Shown here: positions 27,705 through 35,732 of the stretch, piece by piece
How positions within the stretch are numbered: the stretch's first letter is position 1
How the letters are laid out: each line of letters opens with the position of its first letter
Assembly: GCF_023184515.1 (NCBI RefSeq)
Contig: NZ_JAAHBP010000017.1
Coordinates: 62,001-126,000 of the forward strand
Direction of reading: 5' to 3'
Origin: Streptomyces sp. D2-8
Lineage (GTDB): Bacteria > Actinomycetota > Actinomycetes > Streptomycetales > Streptomycetaceae
DNA: 64,000 nt
Notes under the pieces: model-generated
Databases searched by the model: none
Seen by the model: the letters and a program-made list of their open reading frames with translations, nothing else
Told to the model about the DNA's origin: nothing
Program-made: the position numbers and the translations under genes

Positions 27705-28526
27705 TCAACTCCCTGTACTCCGGTACGAACGAAGCCCCGTCCGCCACGCCATTCCCGCCAGCGCGCAGCAGGCAACCGCCACCAGCGGCGACGCGAACGC
27801 CGCCCACCCGGGCAGCCCGATCGGGTACGGCCGCCCCAGCACATGGGCGGCGGGCACCCAGTTGACGAAGGCCAGCGGCAGCATGAAGGTCACGCCCCGC
27901 ACCAGGTCCTTGCCGAACACCGTCGGCGGATACTGCAACAGCGTCGTCCCGCCGTAGGTGAAGGCGTTCTGCACCTCGGCGGCGTCCTGCGCGAAGATCT
28001 GGAAGGCCGCGCCCGCCACGAACACCGCCGAGAAGATCGCCGCCCCGCTGATCACCATCACCGGCACCAGCAGCACCTTCGGCGCGCTCCAGTCGACGTC
28101 CACCGACACCAGCGCCCAGCCCAGCACCACCGCGCCCTGGGTGACCCGGCCCAGCCGGCGCAGCGCGAACCGGTCGGCCCCGACCTGGGCGAGCACCGGC
28201 GCCGGACGCACCAGCAGCGTGTCGAACGAGCCGTCGCGCATCCGGGCGCCCAGGCCCTCCATCGACCCGAGCACCAGATCGGTGATCCCGAACGACGTCA
28301 CGGACAGCCCGTACAGGAAGGCGACCTCGGGCAGCGACCAGCCGCCCAGCGAGTCGACCTGCGAGAACATCAGCAGGATCCCGACGAAGTCCAGGCAGGT
28401 CACCGTCAGGTTCCCGAACACCGTGACGACGAAGGAGGCGCGGTAGGTCATGCTCGACCGGATCCACATCCCGGCGATCAGCCGGTAGGCCCGCAGCCCC
28501 TCGGCCACGGCACTGCGCTCACCCAC
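27705..28526 (-). CDS. ABC-2 type permease (DUF990-like), subunit 2
   Basis: A 273-residue protein with about six membrane segments (SFVVTVFGNLTVTCLDFVGILL, VTQGAVVLGWALVSV, VISGAAIFSAVFVAGAAFQIF, LPLAFVNWVPAAHVLG). The SFDTLLVRPAPVL motif is characteristic of this permease pair. GTG start overlaps the upstream permease by eight bases, and the ATPase follows at once, so all three are one operon. Confidence 0.82.
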   Translation of the reverse strand: MGERSAVAEGLRAYRLIAGMWIRSSMTYRASFVVTVFGNLTVTCLDFVGILLMFSQVDSLGGWSLPEVAFLYGLSVTSFGITDLVLGSMEGLGARMRDGSFDTLLVRPAPVLAQVGADRFALRRLGRVTQGAVVLGWALVSVDVDWSAPKVLLVPVMVISGAAIFSAVFVAGAAFQIFAQDAAEVQNAFTYGGTTLLQYPPTVFGKDLVRGVTFMLPLAFVNWVPAAHVLGRPYPIGLPGWAAFASPLVAVACCALAGMAWRTGLRSYRSTGS

Positions 28527-29325
28527 CCTGCACCACCACCCTGCGCGTCGCGGCCGACTGCATCAGCCGCCCCGCCGCCAGCAGCACCACCGCCCACGCC
28601 GCCTGGAAGGCGAACCCCCCGAGCGGATCGGTCTCCCCCATCAGCACGTCCGCCGGCATCTGGATCTGCGCCGCCCAGGGCAGCACCCGCACCACCTCGC
28701 CGAGCACCCCCGGGAAGGCGTTCAGCGGCAGCACCATGCCCGAGAAGAAGACCCCCGTGACCATCATGACCTGGCTGACGCCCATGCCGTCCATCAGCCA
28801 GAACACGCTCAGGGCCGCCAGGTAGCGGATCGCGAAGCTCACCACCGTCGCCAGCAGCAGCGTGACCGCGAAGGCCGCCCACGGGACGACGTCCGTCGGC
28901 AGCGCCATGGGGAAGAAGACCGCGCCGAACACGAACGGGATCACCCCCCGCCCCAGCATCTGGAACAACGCCCGCCCCACATCGCCCGCCAGCCACCACA
29001 ACTGCAGATCGGCCGGCCGGTACAGATCGACGGCGATCTCACCGGTACGGATGCGCTCCATCAGGTCCTTCTCGGCACCCCCGCCCTGGATGGCGAGCGT
29101 CGCGTAGAGACACTGCCCCAGCCACACATAGGTCACGGCCTGCGTTTGGTCGTACCCCCCGAGATGCGGCTTCTCGTCCCACAGCGCCAGATACGTGTAG
29201 ACGAGGATGACGCCGAAGACCGTGTTGGTGAACACCCCGGCCACGGTCGCCGCCCGATACGTCGCGTAGCGCCTGAAACCCCCCGCCGCGACAGCCGCGT
29301 ACAAGCGTCCCGAGCCCACTTCCAC
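28519..29325 (-). CDS. ABC-2 type permease (DUF990-like), subunit 1
   Basis: A 268-residue protein with about six membrane segments and the paired motif GEIAVDLYRPADLQLWWLA. It is the first gene of the three-gene exporter operon. Heterodimeric permeases of this kind plus one ATPase are widespread in actinobacteria; substrates are mostly undetermined. Confidence 0.82.
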   Translation of the reverse strand: MEVGSGRLYAAVAAGGFRRYATYRAATVAGVFTNTVFGVILVYTYLALWDEKPHLGGYDQTQAVTYVWLGQCLYATLAIQGGGAEKDLMERIRTGEIAVDLYRPADLQLWWLAGDVGRALFQMLGRGVIPFVFGAVFFPMALPTDVVPWAAFAVTLLLATVVSFAIRYLAALSVFWLMDGMGVSQVMMVTGVFFSGMVLPLNAFPGVLGEVVRVLPWAAQIQMPADVLMGETDPLGGFAFQAAWAVVLLAAGRLMQSAATRRVVVQGG

Positions 29326-29488
29326 AGCCCTTCCCGCCGCCCGGCACCGAAGCGCAGGAGCCTAGTGGCCCGGCGAGCGGGCGTGCCACGCATTTTCGGG
29401 GAGCGACAGGGGCGCCGCGGGGCGAGTGCGCACCGGCCAGACGGTACGATCCGTTGCGTCCGCGTGGGCCGAGGCGCCCGTGGCCAGG

Positions 29489-29659
29489 GCTAGTGCCCCG
29501 GCGGGCAACGTTGGCCCGTCAAGGAGCGGCGTCCGGTGCGTGCTCTCGGCGTGCCGGCCGGAAGTCCTCGTACTGGATGTACTTGGGCTTTCGGCCGGTG
29601 CGGCGAGAGGGCGTGCCGGGCGTCGCGACGGGGCGAACGTTGCCTGCCGGGGCACTAGC
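29489..29659. repeat. structured palindromic element, copy A
   Basis: A 171-base unit bounded by GCTAGTGCCCCGGCGGGCAA and its inverted partner (24 bp, one mismatch). The core (about 29550-29625) contains nested hairpins, AAGTCC/GGGCTT around GTAC/GTAC, and is about 80% identical by eye to a core at 48180-48255. A degenerate arm (CTAGTGGCCCGGCGAGC) occurs at 29361. It lies in the 29326-29960 gap, which shows no credible gene; the PBP promoter must be in its right part. Confidence 0.7.
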
Positions 29660-29960
29660 AGCGTGGCGGCGGTGCCGGCCGGGCGGAGCGTACGAGCCGT
29701 CGCGCTCCACGGCCGTGTCCCCCTTCGGGCGAATGTCGCGCGGGCGAGATCACGATTCGGGCAAGCGTGCGGCACAGCGCGATTGGCCGGTGCCCGCCCG
29801 CGCACTCGTCCGCACGCGACCCGCCCCACCACACGGCTCACGACACGGCCCTCGGTCAGGGAACTGATCACCGGATGGGACAGTCTTCATCACAGGGGCG
29901 CAAGAGCGAGCAGAGACGTACGGGAACGACGTACGACGCGAAACAGGAGTCCGTGCACGA

Positions 29961-32372
29961 ATGAGTGACGAGCCTCAGCCGCAGCAACCGAATCCGGGCT
30001 GGGCACCGAGAGAGCCGCAGGCGGATGCCGGCGGCGACCCGGGCGCGCCCGAGGCCAAGGCCGCCGGGAAACCGAAGCGGACCGGCTGGCGCCGGATCAT
30101 CCCGACCTGGCGCATGACGCTCGGCGGCTTCATCGTCGTCGTCCTCCTGCTGGTCGGCGGGTTCTTCCTGGGCTACTCGCTGGTGCAGATCCCGCCGGCC
30201 AACGCGCTCGCCACCAAGCAGGCCAACGTCTACCTCTACGCGGACGGCTCCGTGATCGCCCGCGACGGCGAGGTCAACCGCGAGAACGTCACGCTCCCGC
30301 AGGTCTCCAAGGACGCCCAGCACGCGATCCTGGCCGCCGAGGACCGCGACTTCTACACCGAATCCGCCGTCGACCCCAAGGCCATGGTCCGCGCCGCCTG
30401 GAACACCGCCCTCGGCAAGGGCAAGCAGTCCGGCTCCACGATCACCCAGCAGTACGTGAAGAACTACTACCTGCGCCAGGAACAGACCGTCACGCGCAAG
30501 GCCAAGGAGTTCTTCATCGCGATCAAGCTGGACCGCGAGGTCAGCAAGGACCACATCCTCGAGGGCTACCTCAACACCAGCTACTTCGGCCGCAACGCCT
30601 ACGGCATCCAGGCCGCCGCCCAGGCCTACTACGGCATGGACGCCAAGGACCTCGACCCGGCCCGCGCCGCCTACCTCGCCGCGCTCGTCAACGCGCCCAG
30701 CCAGTTCGACGTCGTCGCCCACCCCGAGAACCGCAAGGCCGCCGAGTCCCGCTGGAACTACGTCCTGGACGGCATGGTCAAGAAGGGCTGGCTCAGCGAG
30801 TCCGAGCGCGCCGGCATGAAGTTCCCCGTGCCGAAGGAGTCCACCCTCTCCACCGGCATGTCCGGGCAGCGCGGCTACATCGTCCGGATCGTCAAGGACT
30901 ACCTCACCCAGAACAAGATCATCGAGGAGAGCAAGCTCGACGCCGGCGGCTACCGCATCACGACGACCCTGCAGAAGGGCAAGCAGGACGCGTTCGTGAA
31001 GGCCGTCAACGACAAGCTGATGTCCAAGCTCGACAAGAAGAACAACAAGGTCGACACCTACGTCCGCGCGGGCGGCGCCTCCGTCGACCCCAAGACCGGC
31101 AAGGTCGTGGCGATGTACAACGGCATCGACTACGTCAAGCAGTACACCCCCAACGCCACCCGCAGGGACTTCCAGGTCGGCTCCACCTTCAAGCCCTTCG
31201 TGTTCACCTCGGCCGTCGAGAACCACTCGGAGACCCAGGACGGCCGCGTCATCACCCCGAACACCATCTACGACGGCACCAACAAGCGCTCCGTGCAGGG
31301 CTGGACCGGCGACCCGTACGCCCCCGAGAACGAGGACCAGCGCTCCTACGGCGACATCACCGTCACCGAGGCCACCGACAGCTCCGTGAACTCGGTGTAC
31401 GCGCAGATGGCCGCCGACGTCGGCCCCGCGAAGGTCAAGCAGACCGCGATCGACCTCGGCGTCCCCGAGACCACCCCCGACCTCGCCGACGGCCCCGCCA
31501 TCGCGCTCGGCACCGCCACCGCCAGCGTCCTCGACATGGCGGAGGCCTACGCCACCCTCGCCAACCACGGCCGGCACGGCACGTACACGATGGTCGAGAA
31601 GGTCACCAAGGGGGGCACGCCCATCGAACTGCCCGAGCGGCGCACCCGGCAGGCCGTGAGCCGCGAGGCCGCCGACACCACCACCTCGATGCTGCAGAGC
31701 GTCGTCCAGAACGGCACGGCCTCCGCCGCACAGGCCGCCGGCCGCCCCGTCGCCGGCAAGACCGGCACCGCCGAGGAGGACACGGCGGCCTGGTTCGCGG
31801 GCTACACCCCCGACCTCGCCACCGTCGTCTCCGTCATGGGCCAGGACCCGGTCACCGCCGCCCACAAGTCGCTGTACGGCGCCATGGGCCTGCAGCGCGT
31901 CAACGGCGGCGGCGCACCCGCCGAGATCTGGACGCAGTTCACCCAGGACGCCCTCAAGGCCAAGCCCGCCAAGGAGTTCGACCTCAGGCTCCAGCCGGGC
32001 TCCGACGTCTCCGAGGCCCCCAGCAGCGACGCCCCGGCCGACCCGACCACCGGGGCGACCACCGACGGCGGCACCACCGGCGGCGAGGACCCCGGCACCG
32101 CGACACCCGGCCAGTCCCCCAGCGCTCCCGAGGGGCAGACCGAGGGCCAGACCGACGGCGGCACCACCGACGGCGGCACCGGCGGCGAGTCCCCCACCGG
32201 CGGCGGCACCGCGGACGGCGGCACGACCGACGGCGGCACCTCCACCGACGGCGGCACGACCGACGGCGGTACGACGGAGGGCGGTGGCGGCGACACGAGC
32301 GACGGCGGCGCCACGGGCGGCCCGACCGGCCCCGGCTGGGGCGTGGTCCCGCAGGGCGCCCGCCGCGAATAG
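29961..32372 (+). CDS. class A penicillin-binding protein (bifunctional)
   Basis: An 803-residue protein. Cytoplasmic Pro-rich N-terminus, one membrane anchor (about 51-75), GT51 transglycosylase with catalytic Glu127 in AEDRDF and SGSTITQQYVKN, RKAKEFF and ILEGYLN. The transpeptidase has GSTFKPF (Ser408, SxxK), SVN in DSSVNSV and KTG at about 600. A low-complexity tail (about 690-803) is built of TTDGGT-like repeats. It polymerises and cross-links peptidoglycan. The ATG follows a short untranslated stretch; the Gly/Thr tail is typical of Streptomyces PBPs. Confidence 0.93.
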   Translation: MSDEPQPQQPNPGWAPREPQADAGGDPGAPEAKAAGKPKRTGWRRIIPTWRMTLGGFIVVVLLLVGGFFLGYSLVQIPPANALATKQANVYLYADGSVIARDGEVNRENVTLPQVSKDAQHAILAAEDRDFYTESAVDPKAMVRAAWNTALGKGKQSGSTITQQYVKNYYLRQEQTVTRKAKEFFIAIKLDREVSKDHILEGYLNTSYFGRNAYGIQAAAQAYYGMDAKDLDPARAAYLAALVNAPSQFDVVAHPENRKAAESRWNYVLDGMVKKGWLSESERAGMKFPVPKESTLSTGMSGQRGYIVRIVKDYLTQNKIIEESKLDAGGYRITTTLQKGKQDAFVKAVNDKLMSKLDKKNNKVDTYVRAGGASVDPKTGKVVAMYNGIDYVKQYTPNATRRDFQVGSTFKPFVFTSAVENHSETQDGRVITPNTIYDGTNKRSVQGWTGDPYAPENEDQRSYGDITVTEATDSSVNSVYAQMAADVGPAKVKQTAIDLGVPETTPDLADGPAIALGTATASVLDMAEAYATLANHGRHGTYTMVEKVTKGGTPIELPERRTRQAVSREAADTTTSMLQSVVQNGTASAAQAAGRPVAGKTGTAEEDTAAWFAGYTPDLATVVSVMGQDPVTAAHKSLYGAMGLQRVNGGGAPAEIWTQFTQDALKAKPAKEFDLRLQPGSDVSEAPSSDAPADPTTGATTDGGTTGGEDPGTATPGQSPSAPEGQTEGQTDGGTTDGGTGGESPTGGGTADGGTTDGGTSTDGGTTDGGTTEGGGGDTSDGGATGGPTGPGWGVVPQGARRE

Positions 32373-32373
32373 C

Positions 32374-32694
32374 TCAGTGCCCGCTGGTCGCCTTCAGCCC
32401 CACCACGGCGACCAGCAGCAGGCACACGAAGAAGATCCGGACGGCGGTCGCAGGCTCACCCAGCACCGCCATGCCGAACACCGCCGCCCCGGCCGCACCG
32501 ATCCCCACCCACACGCCGTAGGCGGTACCGATGGGCAGGGTCCTGGCGGCCTGCGACAGCAGCAGCATGCTGACGACGATGCCGGCGCCCGTGAGCACAC
32601 TGGGCAGCGGCCGCGTGAACCCGTCGGTGTACTTCATGCCGACGGACCACCCCACCTCGAGCAGACCGGCGACGACGAGCAGAACCCAGGCCAT
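32374..32694 (-). CDS. SMR-family guanidinium exporter (SugE/Gdx-like)
   Basis: A 106-residue, four-helix small multidrug resistance protein. The essential membrane Glu13 sits in GLLEVGWS; the KYTDGF segment and GTAYGVWVGIGA are also typical. ATG 32694 follows GGAGG by seven bases. A guanidine-III riboswitch lies in its 5' leader, which argues that the physiological substrate is guanidinium rather than drugs. It is convergent with the PBP gene, whose stop lies two bases away. Confidence 0.88.
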   Translation of the reverse strand: MAWVLLVVAGLLEVGWSVGMKYTDGFTRPLPSVLTGAGIVVSMLLLSQAARTLPIGTAYGVWVGIGAAGAAVFGMAVLGEPATAVRIFFVCLLLVAVVGLKATSGH

Positions 32695-32730
32695 GACGAG
32701 CACCTCCGGGAAACGGGCTGACGGTTCGGT

Positions 32731-32774
32731 GCGTCGTCTTTGCCTTGATCCCGGTACGGCGCGTCTCGTCGGGG
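32731..32774 (-). promoter_or_regulatory. guanidine-III (ykkC-III) riboswitch
   Basis: The minus strand reads CCGACGAGACGCGCCGTACC then GGGATCAAGGCAAAGACG and ACGC, closely matching the known Thermobifida type (CCGGACGAGGUGCGCCGUAC...CAAGACGGCGC) including the ACGAG and CAAAGACG pseudoknot segments. It ends about 36 bases before the start of the SMR gene, which it should turn on when guanidine binds. Confidence 0.85.
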
Positions 32775-32804
32775 GTCCCGCCAACGTAGCAAAACCCATG
32801 ACGA

Positions 32805-32832
32805 GGGGCCGGTGACAACCGTCACCGGCCCC
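32805..32832 (-). terminator. terminator after the GroES-like gene
   Basis: GGGGCCGGTGAC (32805-32816) and GTCACCGGCCCC (32821-32832) form a perfect 12-bp stem with an AACC loop, 20 bases past the GroES-like stop and before the riboswitch. Confidence 0.75.
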
Positions 32833-32852
32833 CGCGCACCGCGCTGTCGGCC

Positions 32853-33209
32853 CTACAGGTACAGGCCCGTCGAGTCCTCTGCCCCTTCGAACCGGTCCGC
32901 GGCCACGGCGTGCAGATCACGCTCGCGCATGAGCACGTACGCGATCCCCCGCACCTCCACCTCGGCGCGGTCCTCCGGGTCGAACAGCACCCGGTCGCCC
33001 GCCTCCACGGTCCGCACGTTCTGCCCCACCGCGACGACCTCGGCCCACGCCAGCCGCCGGCCGACCGCCGCCGTGGCGGGGATCAGGATGCCGCCGCCGG
33101 AACGCCGCTCGCCCTCACTGGTGTCCTGCCGCACGAGTACGCGGTCGTGCAGCATCCGGATGGGCAGCTTGTCCGGATGGGTACTGTGCTCGTTTCTCTT
33201 GGCGCTCAC
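32853..33209 (-). CDS. GroES-like (cpn10) protein
   Basis: A 118-residue protein with the cpn10 fold pattern: IRMLHDRVLVRQDTSEGERRSGGGILIP, then AEVVAVGQNVRTVEAGDRVLFDPEDRAEVEV and YVLMRERDLHAV. It is divergent from true GroES in the mobile loop (DTSEGERRSGG). No groEL is adjacent. GTG 33209 was chosen to drop an unlikely N-terminal extension. It may be an accessory co-chaperonin. Confidence 0.8.
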   Translation of the reverse strand: MSAKRNEHSTHPDKLPIRMLHDRVLVRQDTSEGERRSGGGILIPATAAVGRRLAWAEVVAVGQNVRTVEAGDRVLFDPEDRAEVEVRGIAYVLMRERDLHAVAADRFEGAEDSTGLYL

Positions 33210-33253
33210 GCCCTGAAACCTACCTGTCTTCCCCGCGAACGTACGCAGTCGGG

Positions 33254-33583
33254 TCAGCCCTTGCGCCGCCACGTGCCGACCGCGAGCAGCCCGACCACTC
33301 CCACCACGACGAGCGCGACGGGCACGACCCGCTCCAGCCGCGGCGCGCCGTCCTCGTCCACGAACCGGGCCCGCACGTCCGTGACGGCCCGGTTGACCCC
33401 CACGTAGGCCTGCCCGAGGGTGTGATCAATGTTGGAAACGACCTTGGCCTTGGCATCCCCGACGATCGTCTTCGGGTGCACCCGCACCCCGATCTCGTCG
33501 AGAGTCTCGGCCAGGGTCGCGCGGCGGCGCCTGATGTCCGCCTCGATCTGCGCCGGGGTCCTGGTGTCCGCCGTGTCCGCCAC
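33254..33583 (-). CDS. DUF3618 membrane-anchored protein
   Basis: A 109-residue protein. The N-terminal RTPAQIEADIRRRRATLAET is the DUF3618 signature; a single C-terminal membrane segment (VVPVALVVVGVVGLLAVGTW) ends in basic residues. GTG 33583 has GGAGG seven bases upstream. Function is unknown; members are usually near envelope genes. Divergent from bcp. Confidence 0.8.
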   Translation of the reverse strand: MADTADTRTPAQIEADIRRRRATLAETLDEIGVRVHPKTIVGDAKAKVVSNIDHTLGQAYVGVNRAVTDVRARFVDEDGAPRLERVVPVALVVVGVVGLLAVGTWRRKG

Positions 33584-33677
33584 CGTGTCGCCTCCGAAGT
33601 CGGTGTGAGCCTGTGCCGGACAGTCTGTCAGCTCCACGGCTCATCGCACCGCCTCGACCCCCGGTTACGCTGGCCTG

Positions 33678-34145
33678 ATGAGCGAGCGACTTCAGCCCGG
33701 GGACGTGGCCCCCGCCTTCACCCTGCCCGACGCCGACGGCACCGAGGTGTCCCTGTCGGACCACAAGGGCCGCAAGGTCATCGTGTACTTCTACCCGGCC
33801 GCCCTCACCCCCGGCTGCACCAAGCAGGCCTGCGACTTCACGGACAACCTGGAGCTGCTGACGGGCGCGGGCTACGACGTCATCGGCATCTCCCCCGACA
33901 AGCCGGAGAAGCTGGCCAAGTTCCGCGACAAGGAGTCCCTGAAGGTCACGCTCCTGGCCGACCCGGACAAGCAGGTCCTGGAGTCCTACGGCGCCTTCGG
34001 CGAGAAGAAGCTCTACGGCAAGACGGTCGTCGGCGTCATCCGCTCCACGATCGTCGTGGACGAGGAGGGCAAGGTCGAACGCGCCCTGTACAACGTCAAG
34101 GCGACGGGCCACGTAGCCAAGATCATCAAGGACCTGGGGGTCTGA
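33678..34145 (+). CDS. bcp: thioredoxin-dependent thiol peroxidase (Bcp/PrxQ)
   Basis: A 155-residue peroxiredoxin. TPGCTKQACDF holds the peroxidatic Cys47 and resolving Cys52, the PrxQ arrangement; the later GISPDKPEKLAKF and VVGVIRSTIVVDEEG are typical. It reduces peroxides using thioredoxin. No Shine-Dalgarno is visible; a TACGCT box (33666-33671) ends six bases before the ATG, suggesting a leaderless mRNA. Confidence 0.92.
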   Translation: MSERLQPGDVAPAFTLPDADGTEVSLSDHKGRKVIVYFYPAALTPGCTKQACDFTDNLELLTGAGYDVIGISPDKPEKLAKFRDKESLKVTLLADPDKQVLESYGAFGEKKLYGKTVVGVIRSTIVVDEEGKVERALYNVKATGHVAKIIKDLGV

Positions 34146-34168
34146 GACTCCGCGGATCCTTCTCCGAG

Positions 34169-34203
34169 CGGCTCGTACCGGTGGACCCCGGCACGAGCCG
34201 TTT
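34169..34203 (+). terminator. terminator after bcp
   Basis: CGGCTCGT (34169-34176) and ACGAGCCG (34193-34200) form a stem with further internal pairing (ACCGG...CCGG), followed by TTT. It is 24 bases past the bcp stop. Confidence 0.7.
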
Positions 34204-34288
34204 CGCATTCCGGGCGTGACTGTCCGATAAACGGTTCGTTACTCCGTGCGAGATCACGAAAGGGTGGTCGAGTACGGAGGGGTGGTTC

Positions 34289-34890
34289 ATGGGCGCCAGT
34301 GCGTATACCTGGGAGCGGCTGGAGGAGGCGGCTCGGGGGGCGCGGTCGTTGTCGGAGGCGCTGGAGAGACTGGGGGTGGATCCGCGGAGTTCGACGCGGG
34401 ACTACCCCCCGAAGAACTGCGCGTCGCGGTCGCCGAGTCCTTCTCCATCGCGGAAGTGCTGCGCCGCCTGGGACGGCCGGACAACGGCGGGCAGCGGGCG
34501 GCGTTGCGCCGACAGATCGCGCAGGAGCACCTCGATACGGCTCACTTCCTGGGGCAGGCGCACAACCGGGGTAAGCCCGGCACCATCCCGGCCAAGCACC
34601 CCGAGGAGATCTTGGTCCGGCACGACGGCAAGCACAGGACCGCGACAAGGCTGTTGCGCCGCGCGCTCGGCAGCGTCGGCGTACCTGAGCAGTGCGCTCG
34701 GTGTGGCACCGGCCCCGAGTGGCGCGGCAAACCGATGACGCTGGAGGTGGATCACATCAACGGGGACTGGAGCGACGACCGGCGCGAGAACCTGCGGCTG
34801 TTGTGTCCCAACTGCCACGCGGTCACCAGCACCTGGTGCCGAGGAGGCAAAAGTCGACGAGCTGCTCCCGGTACCATGACAGGCGGCTAG
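34289..34890 (+). pseudogene. HNH endonuclease, frameshifted in a C-run
   Basis: ATG 34289 (GGAGG upstream) reads MGASAYTWERLEEAARGARSL to SSTRDY, then leaves the family. In the adjacent frame from about 34405 the protein continues PPEELRVAVAESFSIAEVLRRLG and ends with a full HNH domain: CARCG, LEVDHINGDWSDDRRENLRLLCPNCH. One missing C in the CCCCCC run at about 34407 would join them. The stop TAG ends at 34890, which is also the first base of tRNA-Leu. It may be a real mutation, an assembly error, or recoded. Confidence 0.65.
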
Positions 34891-34973
34891 CGGCGGTGGC
34901 GCAATGGCGACGCAGCAGGTTTAGGTCCTGTGGCCCCTGACCGGGCTTGAGGGTTCGAATCCCTTCCGCCGCA
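34890..34973 (+). tRNA. tRNA-Leu(UAG)
   Basis: An 84-base class II tRNA. Acceptor GCGGCGG/CCGCCGC, D stem GCG/CGC, anticodon stem GCAGG/CCTGT with loop TTTAGGT (anticodon UAG, codon CUA), long variable arm (GCCC...GGGC), T arm GAGGG-TTCGAAT-CCCTT, discriminator A. CCA is not encoded. This is not bldA, whose anticodon is UAA. Confidence 0.93.
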
Positions 34974-35027
34974 CGAGATACGGCCTGCACATCGAAGGTT
35001 CGATGGTGCAGGCCGTTTCTCTTGGCT

Positions 35028-35630
35028 TCAGCGCAACAGCTCCCGAACCACCGGCACCAACGCCCGAAACGCCTTCCCCCGGTGGCTGATCGCGTTCTTC
35101 TCCTGGGGAGTCAACTCCGCGCAGGTCCGCGTATCGCCCTCCGGCTGGAGGATCGGGTCGTAGCCGAAGCCGCCCGTGCCCGTCGGCTTGTGGCGGAGAG
35201 TGCCGGGGAGTTGGCCCTCCACCACCCTTTCCGTGCCGTCCGGCAGGGCCAGTGCCGCCGCGCAGGCGAAGTGGGCGCCCCGGTGTTCCTCGGCGATGTC
35301 CGAGAGCTGGGCGAGGAGGAGGTCCAGGTTGGCCTTGTCGTCGCCGTGGCGGCCGGACCAGCGGGCGGAGAAGATGCCGGGGGCGCCGTTGAGGACGTCG
35401 ACGCAGAGGCCGGAGTCGTCGGCGACGGCGGGGAGGCCGGTGGCCTGGGCGAGGGCGTGGGCCTTCAGGAGGGCGTTCTCCGCGAAGGTGACGCCGGTTT
35501 CCTTGACGTCGGGGATGTCCGGGTAGGCGTCGGCGCCGACGAGGTCGTGGGACAGCCCGGCTTCGGCGAGGATCGCGCGAAGTTCGGTGATCTTCCCGGT
35601 GTTACGGGTGGCGAGGATCAGGCGACTCAT
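35028..35630 (-). CDS. rdgB: RdgB/HAM1 non-canonical purine NTP pyrophosphatase
   Basis: A 200-residue protein, typical length. LILATRNTGKITEL (substrate-binding SxNxxK), TFAENALLKAHALAQATGLPAVADDSGL, SARWSG and GTGGFGYDPI are the family hallmarks. It removes dITP/XTP from the nucleotide pool. ATG 35630 gives the conserved N-terminus; the frame runs 90 bases further upstream without support. In actinobacteria it is usually next to rph, as here. Confidence 0.93.
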   Translation of the reverse strand: MSRLILATRNTGKITELRAILAEAGLSHDLVGADAYPDIPDVKETGVTFAENALLKAHALAQATGLPAVADDSGLCVDVLNGAPGIFSARWSGRHGDDKANLDLLLAQLSDIAEEHRGAHFACAAALALPDGTERVVEGQLPGTLRHKPTGTGGFGYDPILQPEGDTRTCAELTPQEKNAISHRGKAFRALVPVVRELLR

Positions 35631-35654
35631 GGCCCCCAGTATCGCGGGGGCCGG

Positions 35655-35712
35655 GAGCCGCGCCCCCTCAGGGGCGCGGGGAACTGCGCGAGCGACCACG
35701 ACGGACCCGCGG
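35655..35712. repeat. common Streptomyces intergenic repeat
   Basis: CGCGCCCC-CTCA-GGGGCGCG (35659-35678) followed by GGGAACTGCGCGAGCGACCA and CGACGGACCCGC. I recognise this from memory as a very frequent Streptomyces intergenic palindrome, usually AGGGGCGCGGGGAACTGCGC plus an AGCCACRACGRACCCGC tail. It fills the rdgB/lipoprotein gap. Confidence 0.7.
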
Positions 35713-35732
35713 TTGGCCACCGGCAGCCGGCG

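Noticed and set aside
26717-27844. Longer ABC ATPase start
   Set aside because: The extra upstream 47 codons overlap the permease end and read as permease shadow; TTG 27703 has a proper ribosome-binding site.
29868-31865. Long minus-strand open frame (665 codons) opposite the PBP gene
   Set aside because: A compositional shadow: the + strand has all GT51 and transpeptidase motifs in order, and the antisense product is Val/Gly-rich without domains.
34289-34890. Programmed frameshift in the HNH gene
   Set aside because: A six-C run fits a plain one-base deletion or read error; no stimulatory structure is obvious, so recoding is kept only as a possibility.
34890-34973. bldA
   Set aside because: The anticodon is UAG, not UAA.
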